Below are positions 48,674-61,530 of a DNA stretch of 64,000 nt, piece by piece. The notes beneath the pieces are model-generated. The model saw nothing but the letters and a program-made list of their open reading frames with translations, had not been told where the DNA came from and ran no database searches. Within the stretch, counting starts at the first letter, position 1. The number at the start of each line of letters is the position of its first letter. This stretch comes from Amphiduros pacificus (lineage: Eukaryota > Annelida > Polychaeta > Phyllodocida > Hesionidae), in NCBI GenBank assembly GCA_949316495.1, contig OX439004.1, positions 43,138,447-43,202,446 of the forward strand, given 5' to 3'. The position numbers were made by a program, and so were the translations under genes.

Positions 48674-51600
48674 TTAGAGGAGGCTTTTCATTTCAAGGAG
48701 GAAGAACTCTACGATTTGGTTCTGGTAGACCATGGTGACCGCCACATTATATGTCTCTACCTCAGGCCACATGAGGGTGGGGCCAAACACTATGGCTATA
48801 TTCTGAGTCTGCATACGGTTCTCTTTGGACTTGTCTATCACTCTGAAAAAGGGAAATATCAAATTATTCAACATGGTTTTGACCTGATATGTAAAGTATT
48901 TTCTCTTGGACATTTGTTCATGAAAATGTTTAGATATTAATTTACAAAATGTTTCTTTACACTTTATTTTCAAATAACTTGATAATTACTTAGATCCCAG
49001 GAAAACATGCTCAGTGGAAGTAATGGGATGAACATGTCCATCCAATATTAACTGTGAAAATTTTAACAAATAAAACTCACTTTGTAAGGTGCTTAAAAAG
49101 CTCTTTCATTGTTTCTCGGTTGGGCTTTGGCAAAGTTTTCACAGCATCCTTGAAACCACGTAATTTGGCAGAGCGATCTGGTTTTTCTGCAAACATTGAA
49201 TATTATTGATTGTACATTTGATGGCATCAATTCTTTGTCGTCTAGTTCATTGAGACCACTGAGAACATAGCATACACCAATATCCAGGTGACTGTTTATC
49301 ATAGACAGAAAGTGCAATTTACAATTATACCTTACTTCATTTAAGTTTATAAAATCTTAATTTATTTAAAACCCATTTGCCTATGAATAATAATTCCTAA
49401 AAGGCAAGAAACATGTCACTTCATACTCACTGATGGCATCAAGGAATTTATTGAAGCTGTGAAAGGGGATGAGAGGTTCTTTTAATTCTCTGAAGAACAG
49501 TTTGAGGGAGCCACATAATACGTGAACATCCCATTCCACTTTATCTAGGTCGTACTTATCATCTGGAATACAGAATGCAACATCTCTTAAAGGAAAATAC
49601 ATTTATCATGCTATTTCAGAAGACTCTCTAAAGTCTCTTTATTTCAACTTATATGACAACATAGGATTCAGCTTGGCTGGTTTATAACAACATGTTTATA
49701 TATAGGCATGATTGAATAAAAGTCAATTTGGGAGGATGATTATATTTGTTTCTAAAATGGCAGAATTGGGTCAGACCAGGCTTGGTAACACCCCAGTCCC
49801 TAGGTTTAAATTATGGGATGGGTTATATAGAGTTGTACTCACTGCTATCAACCATGAAGCGGACTTTCTGTATCTGAGCCAAATTGCCACTGACTCTGTA
49901 AATACCATCCATATCCAAACCTGCAGGCAAATAAAAATAAATATAGGTCAGAATCATACGGCATGAAATATGTCACTGTGAAGTTATGTCCACATTGTTG
50001 TTTTATATGAATCCTTTTTTTCTTTTTTTTGGGGGAGGATACTGAATAAATTTGTTATATTCTATTGTATTGAGTTGTATAATCTCTTGAAGTTTAAAAT
50101 CAGGTTTAGGGAGCCCTTTTGATTTTACCAAATATGTTAAGGTTTTCTGAAAATCATGTATTTAAATAATTTTTGTCAATTATACTGACTATGGAAAATA
50201 CATGAGAATGAGTAGAGAAGTTTTGAGTACCCACCTCTACGCTCTATGGTAGACATGCACTGGGTGACAAAGTGGGGGACGGACATCTTCTCCTTCATAC
50301 ACAGCTGTGCCAAGTGAGCCCCAAACACAGCATCTGCCACATACAATATATCTCATGTCAACTCTCATACTATCTTATACTATGCCAAGTGAGCCCCAAA
50401 CACAGCATCTGCCACATACAATATATCCCATGTCAACTATCACACTATACTGTGCCAAGTGAGCCCCAAACACAGCATCTGCCACATACAATATATCTCA
50501 TGTCAACTATCACACTATACTTTGCCAAGCGAGCCCCAAACACAGCATCTGCCACATACAATATATCTCATGTCAACTCTCACACTATACTGTGCCAAGT
50601 GAGCCCCAAACACAGCATCTGCCACATACAATATATCTCATGTCAACTATCACACTATACTGTGCCAAGTGAGACCCAAACACAGCATCTGCCACATACA
50701 ATATATCCCATGTCAACTATCACACTATACTGTGCCAAGTGAGCCCCAAACACAGCATCTGCCACATACAATATATCCCATGTCAACTCTCACACTATAC
50801 TGTGCCAAGTGAGCCCCAAACACAGCATCTGCCACATACAATATATCCCATGTCAACTCTCACACTATACTGTGCCAAGTGAGACCCAAACACAGCATCT
50901 GCCACATACAATATATCCCATGTCAACTATCACACTATACTGTGCCAAGTGAGACCCAAACACAGCATCTGCCACATACAATATATCCCATGTCAACTAT
51001 CACACTATACTGTGCCAAGTGAGCCCCAAACACAGCATCTGCCACATACAATATATCTCATGTCAACTCTCACACTATACTGTGCCAAGTGAGCCCCAAA
51101 CACAGCATCTGCCACATACAATATATCCCATGTCAACTCTCACACTATACTGTGCCAAATGAGACCCAAACACAGCATCTGCCACATACAATATATCCCA
51201 TGTCAACTATCACACTATACTGTGCCAAGTGAGCCCCAAACACAGCATCTGCCACATACAATATATCTCATGTCAACTATCACACTATACTGTGCCAAGT
51301 GAGACCCAAACACAGCATCTGCCACATACAATATATCTCATGTCAACTATCACACTATACTTTGCCAAGCGAGCCCCAAACACAGCATCTGCCACATACA
51401 ATATATCCCATGTCAACTCTCACACTATACTGTGCCAAGTGAGCCCCAAACACAGCATCTGCCACATCCAATATATCTCATGTCAACTATCACACTATAC
51501 TTTGCCAAGCGAGCCCCAAACACAGCATCTGCCACATACAATATATCTCATGTCAACTATCACACTATACTGTGCCAAATGAGCCCCAAACACAGCATCT

Positions 51601-54600
51601 GCCACATACAATATATATTATGTCAACTCTCATACTATCTTATATTCTGCCAAGTGAGATCCATACACACCATCTGCCACATACAATATATCTCATGTCA
51701 ACTATCACACTATACTGAGCCAAGTGAGCCCCAAACACAGCATCTGCCACATACAATATATATTATGTCAACTCTCATACTATACTGTGCCAAGTGAGCC
51801 CCAAACACAGCATCTGCCACATACAATATATCTCATGTCAACTATCACACTATACTTTGCCAAGCGAGCCCCAAACACAGCATCTGCCACATACAATATA
51901 TCTCATGTCAACTATCACACTATACTGTGCCAAATGAGCCCCAAACACAGCATCTGCCACATACAATATATATTATGTCAACTCTCATACTATCTTATAT
52001 TCTGCCAAGTGAGATCCATACACAGCATCTGCCACATACAATATATCCCATGTCAACTATCACACTATACTGTGCCAAGAGAGACCCAAACACAGCATCT
52101 GCCACATACAATATATCCCATGTCAACTCTCACACTATACTGTGCCAAGTGAGACCCAAACACAGCATCTGCCACATCCAATATATCTCATGTCAACTAT
52201 CACACTATACTGTGCCAAATGAGCCCCAAACACAGCATCTGCCACATACAATATATCCCATGTCAACTCTCACACTATACTGTGCCAAGTGAGACCCAAA
52301 CACAGCATCTGCCACATACAATATATCTCATGTCAACTATCACACTATACTGTGCCAAGTGAGACCCAAACACAGCATCTGTGATACAATATATCCCATG
52401 TCAACTCCCACTTTGCTACCATACCATCTTTTACTCTGCCATCCTCTCGATCATTCTTAGTATCTCATCTATTAATATCTTCACACTCTCAACACGTCAT
52501 CAGTTTGTGTGCACATGACAGTCTACTTTTGGCATCAAATCTAAATTTCATGACAATACAAACATAGTGAAAGAAAAACAAACATGGTGAAAGAAAAACA
52601 AACATGGTGAAAGAAAAACAAACATAGGCCAATGGTCTTAGAGCTGTGCAAATCATTGCTTTTTTGTAATGTTTTTGAATATTTTCTGGAAATTGCCTCA
52701 TAGATGTTTATTTAAATCTTTTCCCAGAGCAGACTTAAGCAGATGATAATTTTTACCAATCAAATTGCATGTTACATATTGAATTTGACCCCCACTTGTT
52801 ATCTTGATTCTCATTGCCTAATATCCAAAATGGCAGCCTCCTGGACAACTCAGTGATGGCTATTAGATTTTTTAAAAATCATAACAGAATGGAAATAATT
52901 CTTAGTCTAATGGAAAATAGATAGAATTGGTTTAATAAAATACAACATCTTTCCTACTAATCGCTAAGAACTCAGACAAGTAGTTTCAGAGGAGAAGATC
53001 AAACTTGATTGCCAGAATGACAGAAAATTCCCCTCCATCACCCCCACACAGAAGCTATGCTGTCAGCATAGCTAATAAGAAGAATAATTTTAAGTGTTTA
53101 AAATGATACATTTTGTCAGTGTGCAAATAACATATTAAACCACATAGTATAGATTATTAGATTATTTTTTAAAGAAAGCTTTCGTATTTATACTTCGACA
53201 CAATACAAAACACATTGACTAAGAGTTCTACATTTAATTCTCATAGCAGTTGAACTCACCTTTATAAATGCCTTTCTCCTGTAGTATTCCCAGATCTGGT
53301 CTTTTGACAAAGAAATTTATTAACCTATCCTTGATCCGATTGCTTTTTTCAAGTTGTGATAATGTTGGATCATCTAAGGCTGCATTTCTGTCCAAAGTTC
53401 CTTTAGAAAAATGCCAAAGCATATTGATGTGAAAGTGAAAAACATAACAGTTAGAACCTTTCAAATGTACGTTAAAAAAAACACTGTCACCTCTCTATCT
53501 ACTAAACAATGCATAATTCTTATTAATGTAAATGGGTATAAACTCATAACAATTTTTTTCTCTTCAAATCTAAATCAAAAGTAAGCTAGTAAATATATAT
53601 GCACAGAACATACCTCCCTTCTTTGAGCCCTTCTTGCGGCCAAACAGAGTGCTGGGCGGGGATGAGGGTTCCTCCTCTGTGCTGCGGTCATGCAAGCTCC
53701 CTACTGACTCTGAGGACTCGTCAAGCGAGCCCAGGGAACCCTGGCTCCCGCGACCCTTGCCAGAAGCCTCAGACTGGAAGTGAAGACAAAATATTAGTCA
53801 GAGTTTAACAAATGTGGTACTTATCAGATATATAATGACAATTGCCTTAATATTCAGGTATTTTGAAAAGGATGAATATGAAAATAAAGTAATGTATTGT
53901 CCTTGTTTGTTTTGGTACACAAAATTAAAATATACAAGAGATTATATGTATATAAAATTCTATAAGCAAAGACTAAAGTTACTGGGAACTTTACTTAGTG
54001 AGAGCATTTGATCATTGCTAATATGAAATATAATCATTGCTAATCTGAAACATTCTGTAGCCTCATAAACCATGCAAGTTTATACAGGAACCTCACAAGT
54101 TTCCTGTTCTTCCAATATAACTTACCAGATGAGCAACATTTGCACTAAGGGCTAAGTACCACTCATGCACTTTTAATCCATCATCACTCTGCAGTAAAAT
54201 CTGGCTCCCATTTGATGCAGTTATCTGAAATTTGCAAATGCAAGATTTTTTTCACAGGCAACATAAATTTTGTAAGTATCCTTTGAAATAATCTTAAATG
54301 TATTCCCTTTAATTATTGAACATGCTTAATCCTATCATTGGAAATGAGACTTATGATATTTCAAATAGATCTGACTTTACCTGAATGACATTTTTCTTGC
54401 TGCTTTTGACCTCCTTGCTGCCATATTCCACCAGTGCCCCCTGGAGGTCAAGTGTCACATCAGGCCTGGCAGTACCTGACTTCTACAAAAAATATCAAGC
54501 ATATGAAAGTGACAGAAATATATAATATTTCACTCCTTTTATGCTGTCTGGGTGATTAAAAAAATCAATGATTTGGAAATGACCATCAAATCTAAATAAT

Positions 54601-57600
54601 AGGGTTTTCTGATGCTTTACAGACTTTTTCCTAACCAAATTAATGTTTTTACTGACCAATTTGGGAACATCCTAATCAAATGTATTCATTGTTATATTTC
54701 TATTATCAATTCCTCTTTTAATCTGTTATAATTTGGATCTGTACAATTCATAATTATCATAAAAGCTTAATATGCCATGTCAATATTTTCTTCATGTCTT
54801 TCTGACCATAATAATAGATATCATTGTTCTAAAACCATTTTCTGCTTTTGCTGACAAAAGCCAGTCTCTCAAAATACAAAGTGTTGGTTCTCCCTGACCC
54901 GGAAATATTTTGAAAATAATTCTTGACTTTTTCGTTATCAATGGCAACCCTGAATTTTATTCATTATTCAGATCATATTTCAATATTGAGATTCAATTAC
55001 AATTTGTGTAGCTATTTGATCATATTACAAGGTTTTGATTCACTTACCGGTTGTGCAGCTTTCTGGTCTTTGTAGAAGAACAGATTGGGTCCTGTTGTTA
55101 CAACAAATGAAGGGCCCCAGTTTTTCCTGAAATGCCAAACACAATCACAAAGGTCATCATAATTCTCTGTTTAAAATTGCAAAAAAAATATAAAAAAAAT
55201 AAATAAATAAACCGTACTAATGTAATTTTCAAATGTAACTTGTTTATTTTTGTACACACCAATGTATACATGTTAAAATTATCCTATCAAAAAATGTCTT
55301 AATGTGTCTTAATTAAGGGAGACAATTCTCAGAAGGAAATGATCTATCATTATGCTTACTTGACTTTCTTGCCATTTTCCATGACTCTTGTTTTATTCAG
55401 CACACCCTTCATTTCCTTGATCTGGAGTAGAGTGTCTTACATTATCACATGTATTCACATTGCAATCACACAAAGTGGGAGAACATTCACAAAGCTTGAC
55501 ATTATCAAGATTTATTATATTGAGTCACTTTAAGCATCACACCATTGTGCTTGATTTGTTTATATATAATATTAAATCTGTACATCCTCCCCTGGCTATT
55601 CCACTCTCATCATCCAGTATGCTCTCAACCCAGATTCAATTTCAAACATAACATTTTTTGTTTGTTTTTATTTGCTGTTTGTATTTTTTGTCTGAAATAT
55701 ATTTATATAAAAAGCCTGGTTGGGTGTAATATCATGGGTGTAAACTGAGAGACCAGATATATCAGTATCTATATTAATAGTCCAATAAATATCTGTTATC
55801 ATTATGCATTTAAATGCATAGAAATGTTACATTTACAAAATATTTGTATTTGATTATATTAGTTTCATCACACATACTAGTTAAATTACAAGAGAGTTGA
55901 TTTATTAGGAACTGTTGCATCTATTACTATAACCTGGTGAGAATTGTTTGTGTATGTTAATGCACATGACCAGGGGGAAGTACAGAGTTAGTTTTGCATA
56001 TCAGCCTCAATCATTTTTCAACTGTCCTCCAATAAAACAACCTCAAATATGAGCGATAATACACACCTTAAATATACTATACAACAAGAATAAAAAAAGA
56101 CAAAAAAACAAAACAAAACAGCATTTCTGATTTCATCTGGAAATCCTTTCCAATTTCAGATCAGGATATTATTGATTTCTTTCCTGTATTTACACTCGGA
56201 ATTTATGAGAAGTTGGAGATGAAGATGTGTTCATGTGATGCAAGAGGCTGTTATGCGAATGTCTCATACCGTGGGTGCGTGGGTGGTGGGTGATGTGGTG
56301 CCACCTCGTGGCAATCCCGCTACATCAGGGTCAGACTCAAGCACGTCAGGGATGGCAGGGAGCTGCAGACAAGATAGCCCGGGTTAGCTTACCATTGCCA
56401 CAACACAGGCAACAGAATCGTCACAACACATGAGCTACTGACTGGCAAGGTTTTATATAAAGTTTGACTTCAAATAGATCTTTTTTTTTCTTCTAAAATG
56501 TAAGCCATTTTGAATCTTTAAAACATAATTGCAGCTCATTTTGTCAGGTGACAATTCAGTTGCCCATGGCAACATTATACATGCCATACATGGTCAGCAG
56601 TGTTCAAGGACAATACTGCCATGCAGAACATTACAGGCAACATGCATAAGCTACAACATAATATAATTTCCTCCTTTACACACACATATTTTTGAACAAT
56701 GAGCAGCATATCCAATTAAAAACATTTTGGACTCCTTTATTTTCATAGGACTTAAAGGAAAACATCAGCATGATATCTTTTTTGAGAGCAAAAATATGTT
56801 TCAATACCCTATGGTATACAGGTGAAGGTAAATGTAGATTGTAGATATTGTTATCCAACATGGTCATACAATGACTGCATGACTGCATGGTCAGGGTCAT
56901 GCATGACCAAATACTTGTTATGCAGTATGTTATGTTAGGTCAGGCTTGGAGCTGTGGGTCAAGATCATTTAAATGCATGTGTCCTTAGATGCCCAGAGAC
57001 ATTGGATAACATTCCATTTCAGGTCAGGGAGATACGGCTTACCTCATTCCAAATTCAAGGCTAGACTCACATTATTTTAATTCTGTTTTGTGTACTGATT
57101 ATTCACTAACTAGGTGGCACCACTGGTCTATGAGCACGTGACAAGAGTTACGTGGTGTTTAAGCACTAGCATTATGTGGCCTAGTTCTGTTGTTTATAAA
57201 TATGTAATCTTTGGTTTGATCTACCTAGGTGTGGCTGGGGTATTTTCTTGACTTGCCCACACAGGGATACATTTGGGTGGGGCATTTTCCTGACTTACCA
57301 TGACAACAATAAGTTTGATTGGGGCATTTTCCTGACTTACCCGCACAGAGATAGATTTGGGTGGGGCATTTTCCTGACTTACCCACACAGAGATAGGTTT
57401 GATTGGGGCATTTTCCTGACTTACCATGACAACAATAGGTTTGATTGGGGCATTTTCCTGACTTACCCGCACAGAGATAGATTTGGGTGGGGCATTTTCC
57501 TGATTTACCCATACATGGATTGGTTTGATTGAGGCATTTTCCTGACTTACCCAGACAGGGATAGGTTTGATTGAGGCATTTTCCCAACTTAACCCTGACA

Positions 57601-58363
57601 GGATTAGGTTTGGGCAGGGCATTTTCCTGACTTACATGCACAGGGATAGGTTTGGGTGGGGCATTTTCCTGACTTACCCGCACAGGGATAGGTTTGGGTG
57701 GGGCATTTTCCTGACTTACCCGCACAGGGATAGGTTTGGGTGGGGCATTTTCCTCATTTTCATCTCCATCTTCTGCCTCTTCACGAAGCTGATTGGGACT
57801 CTGAAAGATAAAAAATTAACACTCAAGATCATATCAAATCAAATTCCTGAACAAAATTAATAAAAAGTATAATAATTGTGGGTGATATAGAATATCAGTG
57901 ATGGATTAAATATATATTAATTTTGAAGCTTGTAAGCATCAGATTCTGATAAAAAAATTTAGGTATCAAAACTAAGCTAAAGACTGCTGAGCTAAAGAAT
58001 ATTTCCATGGTTCTCAATCCACAATATAAACTAATTCTCTGCAAAAAATATTGCTATATATATAAATATTATAAAAATGAATTGTCTTATAAATATATAT
58101 TTCAATGTACCATGCAATCTCATTAATATAGCCAAGCAAACAAAACTGGAATAATAAGAGTAAATGAAAGCCAGCAATGTTAATAGTGTGTTAGTGATGT
58201 GTACCGAGGCGCTGCGTGGGATGCTAGGCGGTAGCACTGGTCTCTGGTTGTTGTTGCCGCGAGGTCGGATGCTGAAAGCTTTACGTTGCACTGGTGGCGC
58301 CATCACAGGAGGCTCCTGCCCAGGCATGGCGCTGTCGAATGAACCGTGACGTCGACCTTGACT
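48674..58363 (-). CDS. ARHGAP12/15/27: Rho GTPase-activating protein, ARHGAP12/15/27 type (3' 14 exons)
   Basis: Exons 5' to 3' on the minus strand: 58363-58205, 57800-57720, 56362-56270, 55421-55360, 55126-55048, 54482-54381, 54224-54126, 53773-53614, 53400-53260, 50333-50235, 49920-49843, 49562-49431, 49186-49081, 48842-48674. They give 1560 nt and 519 visible residues, with all phases consistent. Order: Pro/Arg-rich linker, acidic linker, PH domain (KNWGPSFVVTTGPNLFFY to HEWYLALSANV), Ser-rich linker ending FGRKKGSKKG, then RhoGAP. RhoGAP marks: VFGAHLAQLC, GLDMDGIYRVSGN with the arginine finger, FFRELKEPLIPF, LPKPNRETM, NRMQTQNIAIVFGPTL, VYQNQIVEF. The protein would speed GTP hydrolysis by Rac/Cdc42-type GTPases at membranes. 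Vertebrate relatives carry WW and/or SH3 domains upstream, expected right of the window. Exons 2 and 3 are phase 0-0 and could be skipped cleanly. Two introns carry arrays that copy the exon edge and splice site. Confidence 0.93.
50305..52395 (-). repeat. Splice-acceptor minisatellite upstream of the first RhoGAP exon
   Basis: About 30 units of 70 bp. On the minus strand each unit reads intron sequence ending TTGTATGTGGCAG, then ATGCTGTGTTTGGGGCTCAC. This is exactly the 3' splice site and the first 29 nt (50333-50305) of the exon 50333-50235. So 29 nt are exon-derived and 41 nt intron-derived. Some units carry small deletions or an extra TATCTTATA block (near 51645 and 51990). In the exon frame, extension through two units meets a TAG. 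Confidence 0.95.
52640..52885. repeat. Dispersed repeat, copy B (uninterrupted)
   Basis: Aligns with the split copy at 13083-13875 and keeps the empty insertion site TTAAGCAGA near 52734. A 20-bp phrase AAACATGGTGAAAGAAAAAC repeats three times just before it (52558-52624). Confidence 0.72.
57237..57752 (-). repeat. Splice-donor minisatellite after the second visible RhoGAP-gene exon
   Basis: About 12 units of 42 bp. On the minus strand a unit is the last 33 nt of the exon 57800-57720 (coding ENAPPKPIPVR) plus GTAAGTCAG, the first 9 nt of the intron. Each unit repeats the donor CGG|GTAAGT. Because 42 is divisible by 3, extension adds VSQENAPPKPIPVR per unit, and the exon frame stays open to about 57225. 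Later units include length changes, so the encoded peptide changes while the frame remains open. Confidence 0.95.
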
Positions 58364-58572
58364 CTGTAGAAAAACCAAAAATTCCCCCAAAGCGGCAACA
58401 TTAGTAATCAAGCATATTATTACATCATGCTGGGCAAATCATTCTGAATCAAACATATGACTCAATATGTCCATGTTAAGCAAAACATTATCATTAGTTT
58501 AAGATGACACATATCCATCCAAAAACATGTCCTGAAGGATGGCAAATTGGTTGCCATGTAATCTTTTATCAA

Positions 58573-59665
58573 TGGTATGCAGGCCTATCTCAGGCCTCTC
58601 ACGGCTATGTAGGCCCATCTGGGTTAGACCTCTTACTGATATACAGGCCTTTCTCAATTACACCTCTCACTGGTATGCAGGCCTATTTTAGACCTCTCAC
58701 TGGTATGCAGGCCTATCTCAGACCTCTCACTGGTATGCAGGCTTATCTCAGACCCCGCACAGGTATGCAGGCCTATTTTAGACCTCTCACTGGTATGCAG
58801 GCCTATTTTAGACCTCTCACTGGTATGCAGGCCTTTCTCAATTACACCTCTCACTGGTATGCAGGCCTATTTTAGACCTCTCACTGGTATGCAGGCCTAT
58901 TTTAGACCTCTCACTGGTATGCAGGCCTATTTTAGACCTCTCACTGGTATGCAGGCCTATCTCAGACCTCACACTGGTATGCAGGCTTATCTCAGACCTC
59001 ACACTGGTATGCAGGCCTATTTTAGACCTCTCACTGGTATGCAGGCTTATCTCAGACCTCTCACTGGTATGCAGGCCTATTTTAGACCTCTCACTGGTAA
59101 ACAGGCCTATCTCAGACCTCTCACTGGTATGCAGGCCTATTTTAGACCTCTCACTGGTATGCAGGCCTATTTTAGACCTCTCACTGGTATGCAGGCCTAT
59201 TTTAGACCTCTCACTGGTATGCAGGCCTATCTCAGACCTCACACTGGTATGCAGGCCTATCTCAGACCTCTCACTGGTATGCAGGCCTATCTCAGACCTC
59301 TCACTGGTATGCAGGCCTATTTTAGACCTCTCACTGGTATGCAGGCTTATCTCAGACCTCTCACTGGTATGCAGGCCTATTTTAGACCTCTCACTGGTAA
59401 ACAGGCCTATCTCAGACCTCTCACTGGTATGCAGGCCTATTTTAGACCTCTCACTGGTATGCAGGCCTATTTTAGACCTCTCACTGGTATGCAGGCCTAT
59501 TTTAGACCTCTCACTGGTATGCAGGCCTATCTCAGACCTCTCACTGGTATGCAGGCCTATTTTAGACCTCTCACTGGTATGCAGGCCTATCTCAGACCTC
59601 TCACTGGTATGCAGGCCTATCTCAGACCTCTCACTGGTATGCAGGCCTATCTCAGACCTAACTGG
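58573..59665. repeat. 30-bp minisatellite
   Basis: About 36 units of the form GCAGGCCTATTTTAGACCTC followed by TCACTGGTAT, with CTCAGACCTC variants. The period is a multiple of three, so long frames run on both strands (MQAYFRPLTG one way, SERSKIGLHT the other). These follow from the repeat and are not genes. It starts about 200 bp upstream of the exon 58363-58205 and does not include it. Confidence 0.95.
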
Positions 59666-60161
59666 TATGTTGCCCTATCTCAGTTAGAAACTCACTGCTA
59701 TGAAAGCCTATCTCAGTTAGACTACTGGTCTAGCTGCATAGATGATTCTTATTTTCAACTTTTGAACTTCATTTTTGATCTGTGATAGAAAAAAATATTG
59801 TCATTTCGTCCTGTGTTTAATGCTGGTGATGCTAATGTTTGTGATACCTATTTTGTGACACCAGCAGATTATATATAATGTCCAAGCTTGGCTATTCTGA
59901 GAGAACGAGACCTATCTAAAATGTCAAAATCACTTTTAGGTTCATCTATATTTTTCAAAACAGAAGTATCATTTCAGTGTAATAACTTTCTGCCAACATT
60001 AATAAAACCCACTGGATGATTGGTAATATCAACTTCATTGCCAAAACCTATCTATTCCCCACAGCAATCACACAACAACTTATCAAAAGCTTTTAAATTG
60101 GGAGTTTGCACTTTGATATAAAGTGCATGTTAACCCATATCATCTGGAGAAATCTGGCTTA

Positions 60162-60830
60162 CCGTATTTACTTGTGTATAAGTCGAGGTTTTTGTCCACA
60201 AATCCTTAGTTAATGTTTGGGGGGTCGTCTTATACACGAGAGCAACCTGTGGACGGGGATTTACGCCCAAAAATTACGGCACTACGAGTTTTCATTACGA
60301 ACATTCTTATTTTCGAAATAATGAATATTGGACATAGCGGATCGATTTAACAGTCTTATACTCGAGTATTTACAGTATACAATGTTCATATTTTCGAAAT
60401 AACGAATATCAGATGTAGCAGATTGATTTTAATTGCGTTTTAAATGATAAATAAAGGTATTTACCCAATATTATCACAAATTCGCTTTGCAGGTCAAGAA
60501 CAGAACAAAACCATCCATTCATTTAACATGCACTACGCAATACAAGGTCGTCATTTTAAAAAGCGGGAGTGACGTAGTGGATCGATTTTAATTGCGTTTT
60601 AAACCGTTAAGATCTTGTTTAACCGTTAAGATCTTGTTTCGTAAGCATATTTACATTTCACTTTTAGTATGGCCGCCAAGCGTCAGCTGAAGCTTGAATG
60701 GTAGCAGAGTCGATATCTCAAGAAAAACCAACTTGTCTTATATTCGGAAATTGTTTTTTTTCAAGCAAAATAACCTCAATTTTGGGGGGTCGTCTTATAC
60801 ACGAGTCGTCCTATACACGAGTAATTACGG
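60162..60830. mobile_element. Non-autonomous TIR element, 669 bp, TA target (copy 2)
   Basis: The left end CCGTATTTACTTGTGTATAA and the right end ACACGAGTAATTACGG are flanked by TA (60160-60161 and 60831-60832). It matches the outer parts of the 1.96-kb element at 24578-26539 but lacks most of the mosaic interior, so it is an internally deleted sister. Confidence 0.82.
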
Positions 60831-60919
60831 TATGTTTCACTGCCTACATTACTTCCTACATGGGTCCTTCCAGTGTAACCCCACTAGATTAAATAGGATA
60901 AATTTTATAATACATGTAC

Positions 60920-61036
60920 ATCTCCAATTAAAGACTTCTTTCTGGGATACGAGTTTGGAGGCCTACTTGACACTTGATTCTTTCTGAGGTATGCAGCCAA
61001 AACAGGAGAATCAAAGAGCTCTCTGCCGTTATCACA
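60920..61036 (-). CDS. Possible additional RhoGAP-gene exon
   Basis: On the minus strand a 117-nt open segment lies between TTTCAAG and GTACATG, so both borders are phase 0 as the next exon (58363) requires. It would code 39 residues including RELFDSPVLAAYLRK and RPPNSYPRKKSLIGD, more protein-like and GC-richer than its surroundings. No domain is recognised, and the acceptor lacks a good pyrimidine tract. Treat as a candidate only. Confidence 0.3.
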
Positions 61037-61179
61037 CTTGAAACTTGGTTAAATATACCCAAACCATGTCAAGTGGTGCACTCTAATTACATCTCCATAT
61101 TTGTTTTCCTAACTGTCATCTGATATGCTGATGATTAGCCATAAATCAATGTCTACTGAAACCTGAAACCACATTCTAT

Positions 61180-61180
<1 letters not shown>

Positions 61181-61275
<95 letters not shown>
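61181..61275. repeat. (TA)n microsatellite
   Basis: About 46 TA dinucleotides with one break near 61254. Confidence 0.97.
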
Positions 61276-61530
61276 AAATTTGGTAATGAGTGTATACAGC
61301 AAGTGAATTATTTTTAAAATTTTCCAAAAGTAAAATTATTTTGAAGTAATGCAATATGAAATAACAAAATAAAAATGGACAAATGTTCTGTATACATCAA
61401 TAATTATCTTTTAAATGTGTTACCAGTAACTGGAGTTCAAGGTTTGATATATTCAATGATCTGTTATCATTATGATCATAATCTAATCAAATACTACAAT
61501 GCCAACTGAGAGGCTAAGACATAGACTCCT

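Noticed and set aside
50272-52292. Several 120-156-codon plus-strand frames (PKHSICHIQY repeats)
   Set aside because: They run antisense through the 70-bp splice-acceptor array and have no independent support.
58859-59785. 308-codon open frame MQAYFRPLTG repeated
   Set aside because: It is a by-product of a 30-bp minisatellite; the opposite strand is open too, and there is no unique start context or homology.
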